Assembly (NCBI GenBank): GCA_020633975.1
Contig: JACKCR010000003.1
Coordinates: 310,001 to 374,000, forward strand
Direction of reading: 5' to 3'
DNA: 64,000 nt
From: Candidatus Eiseniibacteriota bacterium
GTDB lineage: Bacteria > Eisenbacteria > RBG-16-71-46 > CAIMUX01
Shown piece after piece: positions 27,363-35,444 of the stretch (positions within the stretch are counted from its first letter, which is position 1; the number at the start of each line of letters is the position of its first letter). The position numbers and the translations under genes were made by a program. The notes under the pieces are model-generated. The model was not told the origin of the DNA and did no database searches. It was given only the letters and a program-made list of their open reading frames with translations.

Positions 27363-27405
27363 CGCCCCAAAGTCCGAGACGCGGACCGGGGCGTTTCCCG
27401 TTTTT
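27363..27405 (+). terminator. Rho-independent terminator after the 19-codon ORF
   Basis: CGCCCC (27363-27368) pairs with GGGGCG (27388-27393), and GTCCG (27372-27376) pairs with CGGAC (27382-27386). TTT and then TTTTT (27401-27405) follow. Confidence 0.75.
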
Positions 27406-27729
27406 GCGGGAAGGTCCCCCAGGGCCGAGCACTCGCCCCCACCACATCCGGCACACCGGGCCATCCCGTGGACCCGCCCTCACTGGGCCAACGCTCCATC
27501 GTCTGCGTCCTGCCGCGTCGCGGACACGAACCGCAAGACGCTGCCGGTTGTCGAGGTAGCCAATCCTCCACTAGGCTCTCTGTCTGGCGAGCGCTCACGA
27601 GCGGGCGCCACGCAGTTACTCGGAAGGGAGCGGATCGGCCCCTCCCGACAGGATCTAGCTACCGCACCGCGATCCGTCGGACAAATGACGATGTCCGACG
27701 GCCCAATGGACGACCAGGAGTGTGACGAC
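27406..27729. other. Intergenic region before the thioredoxin-like gene
   Basis: The downstream gene's frame is open through here, but its translation looks unprotein-like (Pro/His/Arg-rich). I see no SD-led start before 27730 other than ATGs at 27685 and 27706 that would only lengthen the signal region. Nothing else is supported. Confidence 0.5.
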
Positions 27730-28794
27730 ATGACTTCGACTGGCCAGCCGCTCACCCCCTTCCTCCGGAACCTCGTACTCGGCGCCGCCGTGCTCGCCGT
27801 CAGCCTCGGCAGTGGTTTCGGTTGCGGCAAGGGAAAGGACGACGCTCCGAAGGAGAGCGCGAATGCGGGCGAGACCACGACCCATGAGGCTCCGACCGGA
27901 CGCTTCGGGGAAGCGGATGCGGTGAAGTGGTTCGATGGCTCGTTCGAGGAAGCGCTGGCAGCCGCGGGCGAGCAGGACAAGATGCTGCTCGTCGATGTCT
28001 GGTCCGACCACTGCGCACAATGCGGAGTCATGGATGAGGAGGTCTGGAGCTCTGCGGAAGGTGTCACGCTCGTTGGCGACGCAATCGCGGTGAAGGTGCC
28101 GTCCGACGCGCCGGAGAGCTATCCGTTCCGACACACGTATCCGATCACCGGACTCCCGGCCATCCTCCTCCTCGGCCCGGACGGAGTCGAAGTGAACCGA
28201 GTCGTCGGCTACAACCACCGCGACGAGTTCATGGTCGAAGCGAGCGAGATGATGACCGGCGTCGATCCGCTCCCCGAGCTGGAGAAGCGCGTCGCGGCCA
28301 ACCCGAACGATACGGCCACTCGTCTCGAGCTGCTCGAAACCTATCTGTTCCGGGTCAAGGAAGCCGACGCGAAAGAGCAGATGGACCAGATCCTCGCACT
28401 CGACCCGGACAATCGGCAGGGAGATGCAGATCGCGCTGTCCGTGCTCTCGCCAAGTACTACGCCTTCTTCCTCATGGACGCGGCCGGATCCGCGGACATC
28501 TGGAAGACGATCCCGGAGAAGTTCCCGAACTCGAGCGCACTCACCGCGTCTCTCAAGGCCACGCTCGACTACTCGAAGTCGATTGGCGACGTGGACGGGT
28601 GGACGAACTGGGTGTGCGGCCTCACCGACCGCTACTCCGCGAACGGACGGTTCAACTCCGCGGTGGCGATGTACGCGTTTCGCCAGGGTGTGCGCGGAGA
28701 GTGTCTGGCCGAAGCAGCGCGACGAGCGAAGCAGCTGAACGCCGCTCCTGAGGACATCGATTCCGTGATCACCACGCTGTCCAGCGGCTCGTGA
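27730..28794 (+). CDS. Exported thioredoxin-like protein with TPR-like C-terminus
   Basis: The protein has 354 aa. A signal helix (about residues 9-30) ends in GFGC, an imperfect lipobox. A Gly/Asp/Glu-rich linker follows. The thioredoxin fold (about 55-180) has VDVWSDHCAQCGVMDEEV with a CxxC redox pair and the cis-Pro loop TGLPAILLL, close to the DsbD gamma-domain/thioredoxin-like group. The rest is helical and TPR-like (ATRLELLETYLFRVKEAD). It probably reduces or isomerises disulfides in the periplasm. AGGAG precedes the chosen ATG. A terminator follows. Confidence 0.75.
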   Translation: MTSTGQPLTPFLRNLVLGAAVLAVSLGSGFGCGKGKDDAPKESANAGETTTHEAPTGRFGEADAVKWFDGSFEEALAAAGEQDKMLLVDVWSDHCAQCGVMDEEVWSSAEGVTLVGDAIAVKVPSDAPESYPFRHTYPITGLPAILLLGPDGVEVNRVVGYNHRDEFMVEASEMMTGVDPLPELEKRVAANPNDTATRLELLETYLFRVKEADAKEQMDQILALDPDNRQGDADRAVRALAKYYAFFLMDAAGSADIWKTIPEKFPNSSALTASLKATLDYSKSIGDVDGWTNWVCGLTDRYSANGRFNSAVAMYAFRQGVRGECLAEAARRAKQLNAAPEDIDSVITTLSSGS

Positions 28795-28832
28795 GCTTCG
28801 GTCGTCCGTGGGCTCGCCCGCGCAGGAATGAG

Positions 28833-28862
28833 AAGGGACCGGCCGAACGGCTGGTCCCTTTC
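28833..28862. terminator. Bidirectional terminator
   Basis: AAGGGACC (28833-28840) pairs with GGTCCCTT (28853-28860). The stem extends inward by GGCC/GGCT around GAAC, and T residues follow. It lies between two convergent genes and has A residues on the other side, so it can serve both. Confidence 0.8.
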
Positions 28863-28926
28863 CGCATCGTCGCAGAAACTCGACTGCGCGTCGCCCCGTT
28901 GGACCGACGCGGACTCGCACTCCGGA

Positions 28927-29475
28927 TCAGCTGAAGGAGCGATCCATCAGCGACTCGATCGCCTTCTTCCCGTTCTCCTGGAGGAAGCGCGTTCCAGTGC
29001 CCGTGAAGTGCAGGTGGGTGATGACCGGTTCGGGATGAGACTTCCACTCCGTACCGACCCAGCGGAACCAACCGTCCTGGTCCTGATCGAAGACGAAGAG
29101 CGGCTTGTTGCAGATCTTCGCGAACTCCGCTGCCCAGCCGGTGCCACCCTTGACCGTGTTGTCCTCGAGGATCTTCCCGATCACGTAGACTTCCTGGCCG
29201 GCGTTGACCTGGTGCCAGATGGTCTGGAGCACCTTCTTGAAGAGCGGCGTGTCGTGGTAGTTGCGGTGCATGAGCTTGCTGACGTACGCGAGGCTCACGT
29301 CACCCTGGAGGAGCTCTTCGTGGTTGAGCTTCCGGATGCCACGCGTGCGAGCGTCCTTGTGTCCCTCGAAGCTGAAGTTGACCTCTTCGACTCCATGACG
29401 CTCCGCGGACGCACCAAACTCGGCCTCGGCTCCAGCGGCGGCGCCACTGAACAAGATGCACTCTTCCCGGTTCAC
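28927..29475 (-). CDS. SLOG/LOG-like Rossmann protein
   Basis: The protein has 182 aa. It opens with a beta strand and glycine turn (ECILFSGAAAGAEAEFG) and later has KGGTGWAAEFAKI. That resembles the GGxGTxxE loop of the SLOG/LOG nucleotide-binding superfamily, with Trp in place of the Thr. In between are FEGHKDARTRGIRKL and the buried strand EVYVIGKI. It probably binds a nucleotide or nucleotide-derived ligand in the cytoplasm; whether it hydrolyses it is unknown. The GTG start at 29475 has GGGAGGAGG immediately upstream. It is divergent from the COMM-like gene, with a 116-bp shared upstream region. Confidence 0.6.
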   Translation of the reverse strand: MNREECILFSGAAAGAEAEFGASAERHGVEEVNFSFEGHKDARTRGIRKLNHEELLQGDVSLAYVSKLMHRNYHDTPLFKKVLQTIWHQVNAGQEVYVIGKILEDNTVKGGTGWAAEFAKICNKPLFVFDQDQDGWFRWVGTEWKSHPEPVITHLHFTGTGTRFLQENGKKAIESLMDRSFS

Positions 29476-29544
29476 CTGATTCCTCCTCCCCGACACGGGG
29501 GCTTTCGATTTGTTTCGAGCAAGGGAAGAGCATACCATCCCGGT

Positions 29545-29559
29545 CCCGTCTCGGACGGG
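29545..29559. other. Hairpin in the shared upstream region
   Basis: CCCGTC (29545-29550) and GACGGG (29554-29559) form a 6-bp stem with a 3-base loop, followed by TCATTTCTT on the plus strand. It lies in the 5' leader of the COMM-like gene and may be an attenuator or operator. Confidence 0.35.
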
Positions 29560-29591
29560 TCATTTCTTCGCGAGAAAGGAGCCACGAGACC

Positions 29592-30188
29592 GTGCCCGTC
29601 ACCTTACACGTCCTCGGCGGAGGCCCTGCCACGGAGGCCATCCGCACCGGATGGGCCACCTACCAAGCGCTCCCGGAGCCGGTTCAAACCGCCCTCTGGG
29701 GCCTGATCGCCTCCGGCCTCGTGCGGGCCGGTGATCCACGCGTCCAGGAAGAGGTTCGGGCCTTCTGCGAGGCCCACGCGATCGACGAGGAACGCCTCGC
29801 ACCCGCTCTCCAAACCTGCGGACTCCTCCTCGGACAGGCGGCCGCGTTGGGAGTCGCCAGGGCTGACTTCCGACAGGACCTCGAGACTCTGTCGGACGGG
29901 AACTCCCAGGGTCACGAGACCGTGCTCGGCAGATACGACGCCATTCTCGGCGGCGTGCGGGAGTCGATGGTCGTCGGAAGTCTCGCAGACCACGGCAAGG
30001 TCTTGATCGGGCTGGATTGGCGGGTCGACCGGGTGTCGGCCTCGAGCCGCGCGGCTCGACTCGACACGGACGTGATCTACCTCACTCTGCGCTACAGAGA
30101 GGGAGACTCGGTCGACCGCGTCACACTCCAGCTTTCCACGAAAGGCGTGCGCGACCTGCGCGCGTTCCTCCAGCGTTTCGAGAGCTGA
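29592..30188 (+). CDS. COMM-domain (COMMD)-like protein
   Basis: The protein has 198 aa, the length of a typical eukaryotic COMMD protein. The C-terminal 65 residues (about 132-196) follow the COMM pattern: hydrophobic-GLDWRVDRVSASS, then DVIYLTLRY, then VTLQLSTKGVRDLRAFLQRF. The central WRVD is the best-known COMM signature. The preceding part is all-helical with a middle segment (CGLLLGQAAALGVARADFRQDLETL) resembling the HN domain of COMMD4-type proteins. COMMD proteins form heteromeric rings in the eukaryotic Commander complex; a bacterial role is unknown. The start is a GTG with AAAGGAG upstream. It ends base-to-base against the convergent methyltransferase gene. Confidence 0.65.
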   Translation: MPVTLHVLGGGPATEAIRTGWATYQALPEPVQTALWGLIASGLVRAGDPRVQEEVRAFCEAHAIDEERLAPALQTCGLLLGQAAALGVARADFRQDLETLSDGNSQGHETVLGRYDAILGGVRESMVVGSLADHGKVLIGLDWRVDRVSASSRAARLDTDVIYLTLRYREGDSVDRVTLQLSTKGVRDLRAFLQRFES

Positions 30189-31244
30189 TCAGTTCGATCC
30201 GTCCACGCGGACGACGACTCCGTGCATCGCGTACTCGGAACGCGACCGCTCGTGCATGCGAACCGTCCAAGGCAGCGAGTCCCGCTCCCCGACGATACTG
30301 GTGGACTCGAGCGACGCCGGATGAGCCCCGGGCGTGAGGAGAGATCGCAAGACCCAAGCCGGATCCCCTCCTCCGGGAGCGCGAGGAGAGTGTCCGCCCA
30401 GCCAAGCCTCGGGCGGTGTGACGGCGCCGGACCAGTCGTAGGGCGTCGTCAGGTAGAGAAGCCCGCCCGGGCGCGTCACCTCGACGAGGGACCTCAAGAC
30501 ATCGAGAGGCGACATCGTCGAGTCGAGGACGTTGAGCGCAAGCGACCGTGCGAACCGGTCACCTCGGAACGGAAGAACGTGTGCGTCGGCGATCCAGAAG
30601 TCGACGTTGTCGCACGGACCGTAGGGATGCGGAACTTCCCGGTGGTCGTAGACCAAGCCGGACTTGCGGACGGGGAAACGGGCCACTCCCGTGTCGAGTG
30701 CTCGCTTCGCGATCCGGATCATTGGAACGTTGAGGTCGATCCCGAGAACGAGGTCGTCCGACCGCGCGCCGGCCTCCAGGGTCAGTCCACCGACCGAGCA
30801 GCCGATTTCCAGAACCGGACCCGTGGGTGGGTCGGGAGCGAGCGCTTCCAGTTCATGGAACGCGCGCCGGAGCGAACCGGATCCCTCTGCGTAGTGGTCC
30901 CAGGCGTAGCTGCCGATTTGTACCCGAATCGTGTCGTACGCGGATCCGGGGCCGGAACACTCGCCGAGGAGTGCTTCGATCCGTCCGTCGAGATCGTCTC
31001 GGATGAGGAACTGGAACACGTTGTCGGCGAGGAACGCGCGCGCATCCGGAACGATGACCGGCAGTCCGTCTATGATCGGGAACTCGGCCCGACACTCCGG
31101 ATTCGTGCAGTAGAGTCCGCCTTCGGCGATCCCGTCCACCGTCTCTCGTCCCACCCAGCCGACTTCGAGTTCGAACATGCCGAGCCCGTGCATCTTGCAG
31201 GACGGACAGACCGGCTGCAGCTCCTCGAAGTGACGATGCTTCAT
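30189..31244 (-). CDS. SAM-dependent methyltransferase with N-terminal zinc ribbon
   Basis: The protein has 351 aa. The N-terminus has CPSC (about residue 13) and CTNPEC (about 46) followed by FPIIDGLPVIVPD, a Trm112/YcaR-like zinc ribbon. A class I methyltransferase domain comes next, with the SAM loop VLEIGCSVGGLT at about 145, an acidic strand end GIDLN and DAHVLPF. The substrate is unknown; ribbon-bearing enzymes of this type methylate RNA, protein or small molecules. It starts 45 bases after the PAAR-like gene on the same strand, so the two may form one transcript. Confidence 0.75.
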   Translation of the reverse strand: MKHRHFEELQPVCPSCKMHGLGMFELEVGWVGRETVDGIAEGGLYCTNPECRAEFPIIDGLPVIVPDARAFLADNVFQFLIRDDLDGRIEALLGECSGPGSAYDTIRVQIGSYAWDHYAEGSGSLRRAFHELEALAPDPPTGPVLEIGCSVGGLTLEAGARSDDLVLGIDLNVPMIRIAKRALDTGVARFPVRKSGLVYDHREVPHPYGPCDNVDFWIADAHVLPFRGDRFARSLALNVLDSTMSPLDVLRSLVEVTRPGGLLYLTTPYDWSGAVTPPEAWLGGHSPRAPGGGDPAWVLRSLLTPGAHPASLESTSIVGERDSLPWTVRMHERSRSEYAMHGVVVRVDGSN

Positions 31245-31289
31245 CGTGGGAACCGTTCCTCGACCGCGGGAACCGTCATCTGCGGCGGG

Positions 31290-31682
31290 TCATCCGCCGA
31301 AGACCACGTTGGTGCTGCAGGGAGCGATCACCTTGCCGACTGGTGACGGGATCGGCGCGACACACGCGGGGTGAGAGGTGAGGTCCCCTTCGCGCGCGGC
31401 GCACAGCATGTTCACCTTGACCGTCATAGAGGCCTTCACGATCATCCCGGGACCCGCGGGAACGCAGCTCGGGAGCATGCACGGCTTGGACTTGTCGGTC
31501 TGCCTCGCCGCTCCCTTCTTGTTGATCTTCACGTTGGTGGAACACGGCGGCATGATGCTGAGCGGCAAGGCCGGATGCGGCGTCGGCGTGGGAGTCGGAG
31601 CCGGCGGATGGATCGGCGCATGGCAGTGGGGTGCGTCCTGCTTGACCATGTCGCCCATGCGAGCGGCGGCCTTTCCTCCCAT
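31290..31682 (-). CDS. PAAR-like spike tip protein (DUF4150-type)
   Basis: The protein has 130 aa. It shows the paired repeats of PAAR-like proteins: PCSTNVKINKKGAARQTDKS near residue 46 and PCSTNVVFGG at the end, plus many Cys/His that could hold the tip metal. A Pro/Thr/His-rich loop separates the halves. It should cap the VgrG trimer. GGAGGAA precedes the ATG. It is divergent from the TPR-methyltransferase gene and lies 8.6 kb from vgrG in the same island. Confidence 0.8.
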   Translation of the reverse strand: MGGKAAARMGDMVKQDAPHCHAPIHPPAPTPTPTPHPALPLSIMPPCSTNVKINKKGAARQTDKSKPCMLPSCVPAGPGMIVKASMTVKVNMLCAAREGDLTSHPACVAPIPSPVGKVIAPCSTNVVFGG

Positions 31683-31825
31683 GACAACGTTCCTCCGTGT
31701 CCCGGTCGTGGCCTAGTCGGATCCGGCCGTGTCGCGGTCGCGTTCCCGTCGTGGCCAAAGCGTAGCCCGAGGGCGTTCGTCTCGCGGCCAGTTCACCAGA
31801 TCCGATCGAAGAAGGTCAAGCGCCC

Positions 31826-33601
31826 ATGCGACCCGACGACACACCACGAGCCTCCACCCCGACTCGGTCTCCGGCCGAAGTGCTGGGCTCCATCGAGATC
31901 GCCTCTGGCAGTTCCGTACCGGGAGATCGAGGCTCAGGCGAACCTGGGAGGCTACGGCTCCAGGATTGGAGCCCGATCGTCGGGTCGCTCGAGTGGGTCC
32001 TCGCCAGCCGGTACTGGGAGACCGAAGGACTCGCCGGGTTCATCCGAAGCGAAGTTCCGTACGTGATCAACAATACGCCGTGGGTCGCCGAGGGCGCAGC
32101 CCGGGTGGTGCTCGCTGCGTCCAAGAGCCTCCCGGCGGACAGCCCCGTGCGGATCCTGGAACTAGGCGCAGGCATCGGGCTATTCGCCTCCCACTTCCTC
32201 CGCTCCTTCCGGAAGCTCTGTCAGGAACAGGGTCGAGACGACTACGAACGGACGACCTACTTCGTCACCGACGGTTCGCGTCGGACCGCCCGGCAATGGG
32301 GCGAGCACGGTCTCTTCGAGGAGCACGGGGACCACGTCGTACTCGCACAGTGTGACGCGAACACTCCCTCGATGCTGCGTCCGATCGGAGAGGACGCGGC
32401 ACCGTTCGAACTCGACCCAGGATCCATGCACGTCGTATTCGCCAACTACGTGCTCGACACGCTTCCGGCTACGATCCTGAAGCGGGATCCAGCTTTGCCC
32501 GACGGATTCGCAGAGATCCGCTCCCGGGTCTATGTATCGGAAGCCCACCGGGACGAGATCCGGCGAAGGTTTGGGATCGACTGGGACGACCTGGAAGGGC
32601 TCGCAACGAGGGCGTGCGCGGATGAAGGCGACGCGCAAGACGCTCTCCTCCCGATCCTGCCCTACCTGGAGTTCGAGGTCGCGTTCGGAGAGAGAGCACA
32701 CGCGGATCCACTCCCGAAGGAGATCCTCGACGTCCAGGCGGATCGCGTCGTCTGGAACCATGGCGCACTCGAGGCGATGCGGCGGATCCTCTCCCTCCTG
32801 ACCACCGACGGGTGTCTCCTGATTCGGGACCTCGGCCCGGCCACCGACGAGCGGATCGGCGACCTCTCCTATGTCGCCCGATTCGGCCCCTCCCTCGCCT
32901 TCACCGTGGCGTTCCCGATCCTGGACCGAACCGTCGCCGAAATCGGGTGGGCGTCCATCTCACCTTCGGGGGACGAGGAACGCGCGATCCACACGCGACT
33001 GATCACGCGATCGAACAGCTCGATCACTACCTTCCGTGACTGGTTCGCAGACGACCTTCATGAGCGCGCCGATGCCCTCGCCGAGGAAGCGACGCGCCGG
33101 ATCAATGCCGGGAGGTACGCGGACGCGCTCGAAGCGTACCGGAACGCCCTCGAACTCTGCCCCGACGACTGGCACCTGCTGGCGAATGCGGGTCAGTTCC
33201 TCACCCAGCAGTTGCTTCGGCCCCAGGAAGCCATGGAGCTCTTGAGTCGCGCCCTCGAGATCCAACCGAACTTCAGTGCTCACCTGTGGAACTCGTTCGG
33301 CAACTGCCACTTCGTGCTCGGGGACCCCGAGCGGGCGCATGCGTGCTATCTCCGGGCCCAAGAGATCCACGGAGCGGACGCACAAACCGAGACGAACCTG
33401 GCGTACTCCTGGACAGCGCTCGGACGATACGAAGAGGCCCTCGAGGCAGTTGCGGCAGGTCTCTACTTCGATCGAGACGCCCGGTTCGAGTCCGCTCTCC
33501 TGACGAAGCAGAAGGAGGTCCTCGCACTGCTCCAAAGACGCCGCGAAGAGGAGGATCAGCGAGCCGATCGTCGACACGAGGGGTTCAGCGGAGCCCGGTG
33601 A
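31826..33601 (+). CDS. SAM methyltransferase (MidA-like) with C-terminal TPR repeats
   Basis: The protein has 591 aa. Residues of about 75-400 form a methyltransferase domain with the SAM loop ILELGAGIGLFASHFLR and the VFANYVLDTLP strand typical of the MidA/DUF185 group. The last 170 residues are TPR repeats (YADALEAYRNALELCPDDWH, AMELLSRALEIQPNFS, PERAHACYLRAQEIHG, YEEALEAVAAGLYFDRD). It would methylate a protein or small molecule bound through the repeats. It lies inside the spike island on the opposite strand, divergent from the PAAR-like gene. Confidence 0.75.
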   Translation: MRPDDTPRASTPTRSPAEVLGSIEIASGSSVPGDRGSGEPGRLRLQDWSPIVGSLEWVLASRYWETEGLAGFIRSEVPYVINNTPWVAEGAARVVLAASKSLPADSPVRILELGAGIGLFASHFLRSFRKLCQEQGRDDYERTTYFVTDGSRRTARQWGEHGLFEEHGDHVVLAQCDANTPSMLRPIGEDAAPFELDPGSMHVVFANYVLDTLPATILKRDPALPDGFAEIRSRVYVSEAHRDEIRRRFGIDWDDLEGLATRACADEGDAQDALLPILPYLEFEVAFGERAHADPLPKEILDVQADRVVWNHGALEAMRRILSLLTTDGCLLIRDLGPATDERIGDLSYVARFGPSLAFTVAFPILDRTVAEIGWASISPSGDEERAIHTRLITRSNSSITTFRDWFADDLHERADALAEEATRRINAGRYADALEAYRNALELCPDDWHLLANAGQFLTQQLLRPQEAMELLSRALEIQPNFSAHLWNSFGNCHFVLGDPERAHACYLRAQEIHGADAQTETNLAYSWTALGRYEEALEAVAAGLYFDRDARFESALLTKQKEVLALLQRRREEEDQRADRRHEGFSGAR

Positions 33602-33806
33602 GGATCAGCGGGCCGACCGCGGCCACGAGGGAACCAGCGCAACCCAATGAGGGGCTACCTGTGGGTCTTCCAGAGACTTCGGTTGTCTCACAGGCTACGG
33701 AAGTGCCAGACTCCCTGCTTCCGCAAGAACTCGGGAGGCGGATCCCAGCGGAAGCGCTCCGGCAGTCGGCCGCGGGCCCAGGAGGATCCCCCAAAGTCTG
33801 GAGGGA

Positions 33807-34844
33807 ATGGTGCGAAAGTTCGCCCCCATTGCGCTCGCGCTTCTACTCGTCGCCTGTGGCGGGGATTCCAAGAACGGTGGATCCTCGGACGGCACCACTC
33901 CGGCCGGCAACAGTGGCGGGTCGACCGAACAGGCGATGCCCGGAACCCCGGCAGCAGAGCCGTTCACGGGCGAGCCCGGCATGGTCGTGGCCAAAGTTGG
34001 AAGCGACGAAATCACGCTCCGTGAAGCGGATCTCCTGGCCAACACTCTCCGTCGGAACCGTCCGCAGGCCAGCCTCGCCGAGATGCAGAAGATGGCGCTC
34101 GACAACCTGATCGACCAGCGCGTCCTCCTCAAGGCGGCGAACGAGCGGAACATCGGACCGACCGACGACGACGTGAATGCTGCCATCGCGCAGATCCAGG
34201 GTCAGTTCCCCAACGAAGAGGCGTTCACCGCGGAGCTGCAGAAGCAGGGAATGACCCGCGACGACTTCGACCAGAATTTCCGCACCGAGCTGACGATCCA
34301 GAAGCTCATCGAGGAAGCGTTCGCCGATACGGTCAAAGTCTCGGATGCGGAGGCCAAGGAGTACTACGAGGCCAATCCGGCCGAGTTCCAGCAGGAAGAG
34401 ACCGTACATGCCCGTCACATCCTCTTCCGGGTGGACCAGGGTGCGCCGCCCGAGGCGGACGTAGCGGCGAGGCAGAAGGCCGATGCGGCGCTCGCACGCG
34501 TCCGTGGTGGAGAGGACTTCGCAGCAGTCGCGAACGAACTCACCGAGGACCCGTCGGGTCGGGGCAGCGGCGGAGATCTCGGCTTCTTCCCGCGCCGGGC
34601 GATGGTGGCTCCGTTCTCCGCCGCCGCGTTCGCGCTCGAACCGGGCCAGATCTCGGACCCGGTGAAGACGCAGTTCGGATATCACCTCATCAAGGTGGAG
34701 GAGAAGAAGGCTCCGGGCCCGATCGCGTTCGACGAGATCAAGGACCGGCTCCAGCAGGGCCTGGAGCAGCAGAAGCTATCGCAGGGAGTGCGGGCGTTCA
34801 TCGACCGCGAGAAGTCGAAGCTCCCGATCGAGCGCGAGTTCTAG
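33807..34844 (+). CDS. SurA/PpiC-type peptidyl-prolyl isomerase lipoprotein
   Basis: The protein has 345 aa. It has a lipoprotein signal with lipobox LLVAC, a Gly/Ser/Thr-rich tether, a SurA-N chaperone domain (about residues 55-190, ITLREADLLANTLRRN, IDQRVLLKAANERN) and one parvulin domain (about 195-295: VHARHILFRVDQG, DLGFFPRRAMVAPFSAAAFAL, FGYHLIKVEEKK). It should assist folding of outer-membrane or secreted proteins. Its stop overlaps the stop of the minus-strand gene by 4 bases. Its place in the spike island could be incidental. Confidence 0.85.
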   Translation: MVRKFAPIALALLLVACGGDSKNGGSSDGTTPAGNSGGSTEQAMPGTPAAEPFTGEPGMVVAKVGSDEITLREADLLANTLRRNRPQASLAEMQKMALDNLIDQRVLLKAANERNIGPTDDDVNAAIAQIQGQFPNEEAFTAELQKQGMTRDDFDQNFRTELTIQKLIEEAFADTVKVSDAEAKEYYEANPAEFQQEETVHARHILFRVDQGAPPEADVAARQKADAALARVRGGEDFAAVANELTEDPSGRGSGGDLGFFPRRAMVAPFSAAAFALEPGQISDPVKTQFGYHLIKVEEKKAPGPIAFDEIKDRLQQGLEQQKLSQGVRAFIDREKSKLPIEREF

Positions 34845-35320
34845 TCACGCGCCTCATCGTCATCGAGGCCCGGCTCGACGGCCGGGTCTCGCTCGCCGGA
34901 ATCGACTTCCTCGCCGGAGTCCCCCCCGTCTCCGTAGTCGACCCCTTCGTCGTGGTACCCCGTCCGCTCGAGGCAGTTGAGGTTGACGTAGTCGGCGTCG
35001 ATGTACGTCTGCTGCGCGGACTTCATCCGGACTTCCCCGTCGGTCGTCACCTGAACTCCGGATCCAGCGTGGAGCCGTAGCTCTTCCTGGGTTTGCAGCT
35101 CGAAGCTCTTGCACTTCAGAGCAACCGACTCGGTCGAATCGATCTCGAGCCGAGCCCCCTGGAGCCGAAGCACCGGCCCGGTAGGTGTGAGTTCGATCGA
35201 TAGCTCGACGCTCCCTCCCGGAGACACGACGACGAGTGACTCACCTCGATCCGTCGTCTCGAGCAGGAGCCGCCGACCGGATGGAAGCGGTGCAGGGATG
35301 AGTTCTCGTCGATCGGTCAC
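34841..35320 (-). CDS. DUF3540-like strand-repeat protein of the spike island
   Basis: The protein has 159 aa. Residues of about 10-120 are short alternating beta strands (SVELSIELTPTGPVLRLQG, LEIDSTESVALKC, LQTQEELRLHAGSGVQVT, EVRMKSAQQTYIDA), the pattern of gp5/VgrG-needle and DUF3540 proteins. The tail is acidic and disordered (Asp/Glu/Gly-rich). It probably extends or decorates the spike. The GTG start has GGAG 8 bases upstream. DUF3540 genes usually accompany DUF2169, PAAR-like and pentapeptide genes, as here. Confidence 0.6.
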   Translation of the reverse strand: MTDRRELIPAPLPSGRRLLLETTDRGESLVVVSPGGSVELSIELTPTGPVLRLQGARLEIDSTESVALKCKSFELQTQEELRLHAGSGVQVTTDGEVRMKSAQQTYIDADYVNLNCLERTGYHDEGVDYGDGGDSGEEVDSGERDPAVEPGLDDDEARD

Positions 35321-35444
35321 GGTGTTTCTCCAAGGTCCAGGTCAGCGTTGCTGTTCTCGGTCGTAAGAACGTCAGTTGGTTCGCAACTACGGTATCTGGT
35401 TCACGAGCTCGTGAGCGCTCATGTGGACGACGCCTGTCCGGAAG

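Noticed and set aside
27655-28920. 421-codon minus-strand frame opposite the thioredoxin-like gene
   Set aside because: Antisense artefact of high GC3; composition is Arg/Val/His-rich with no fold.
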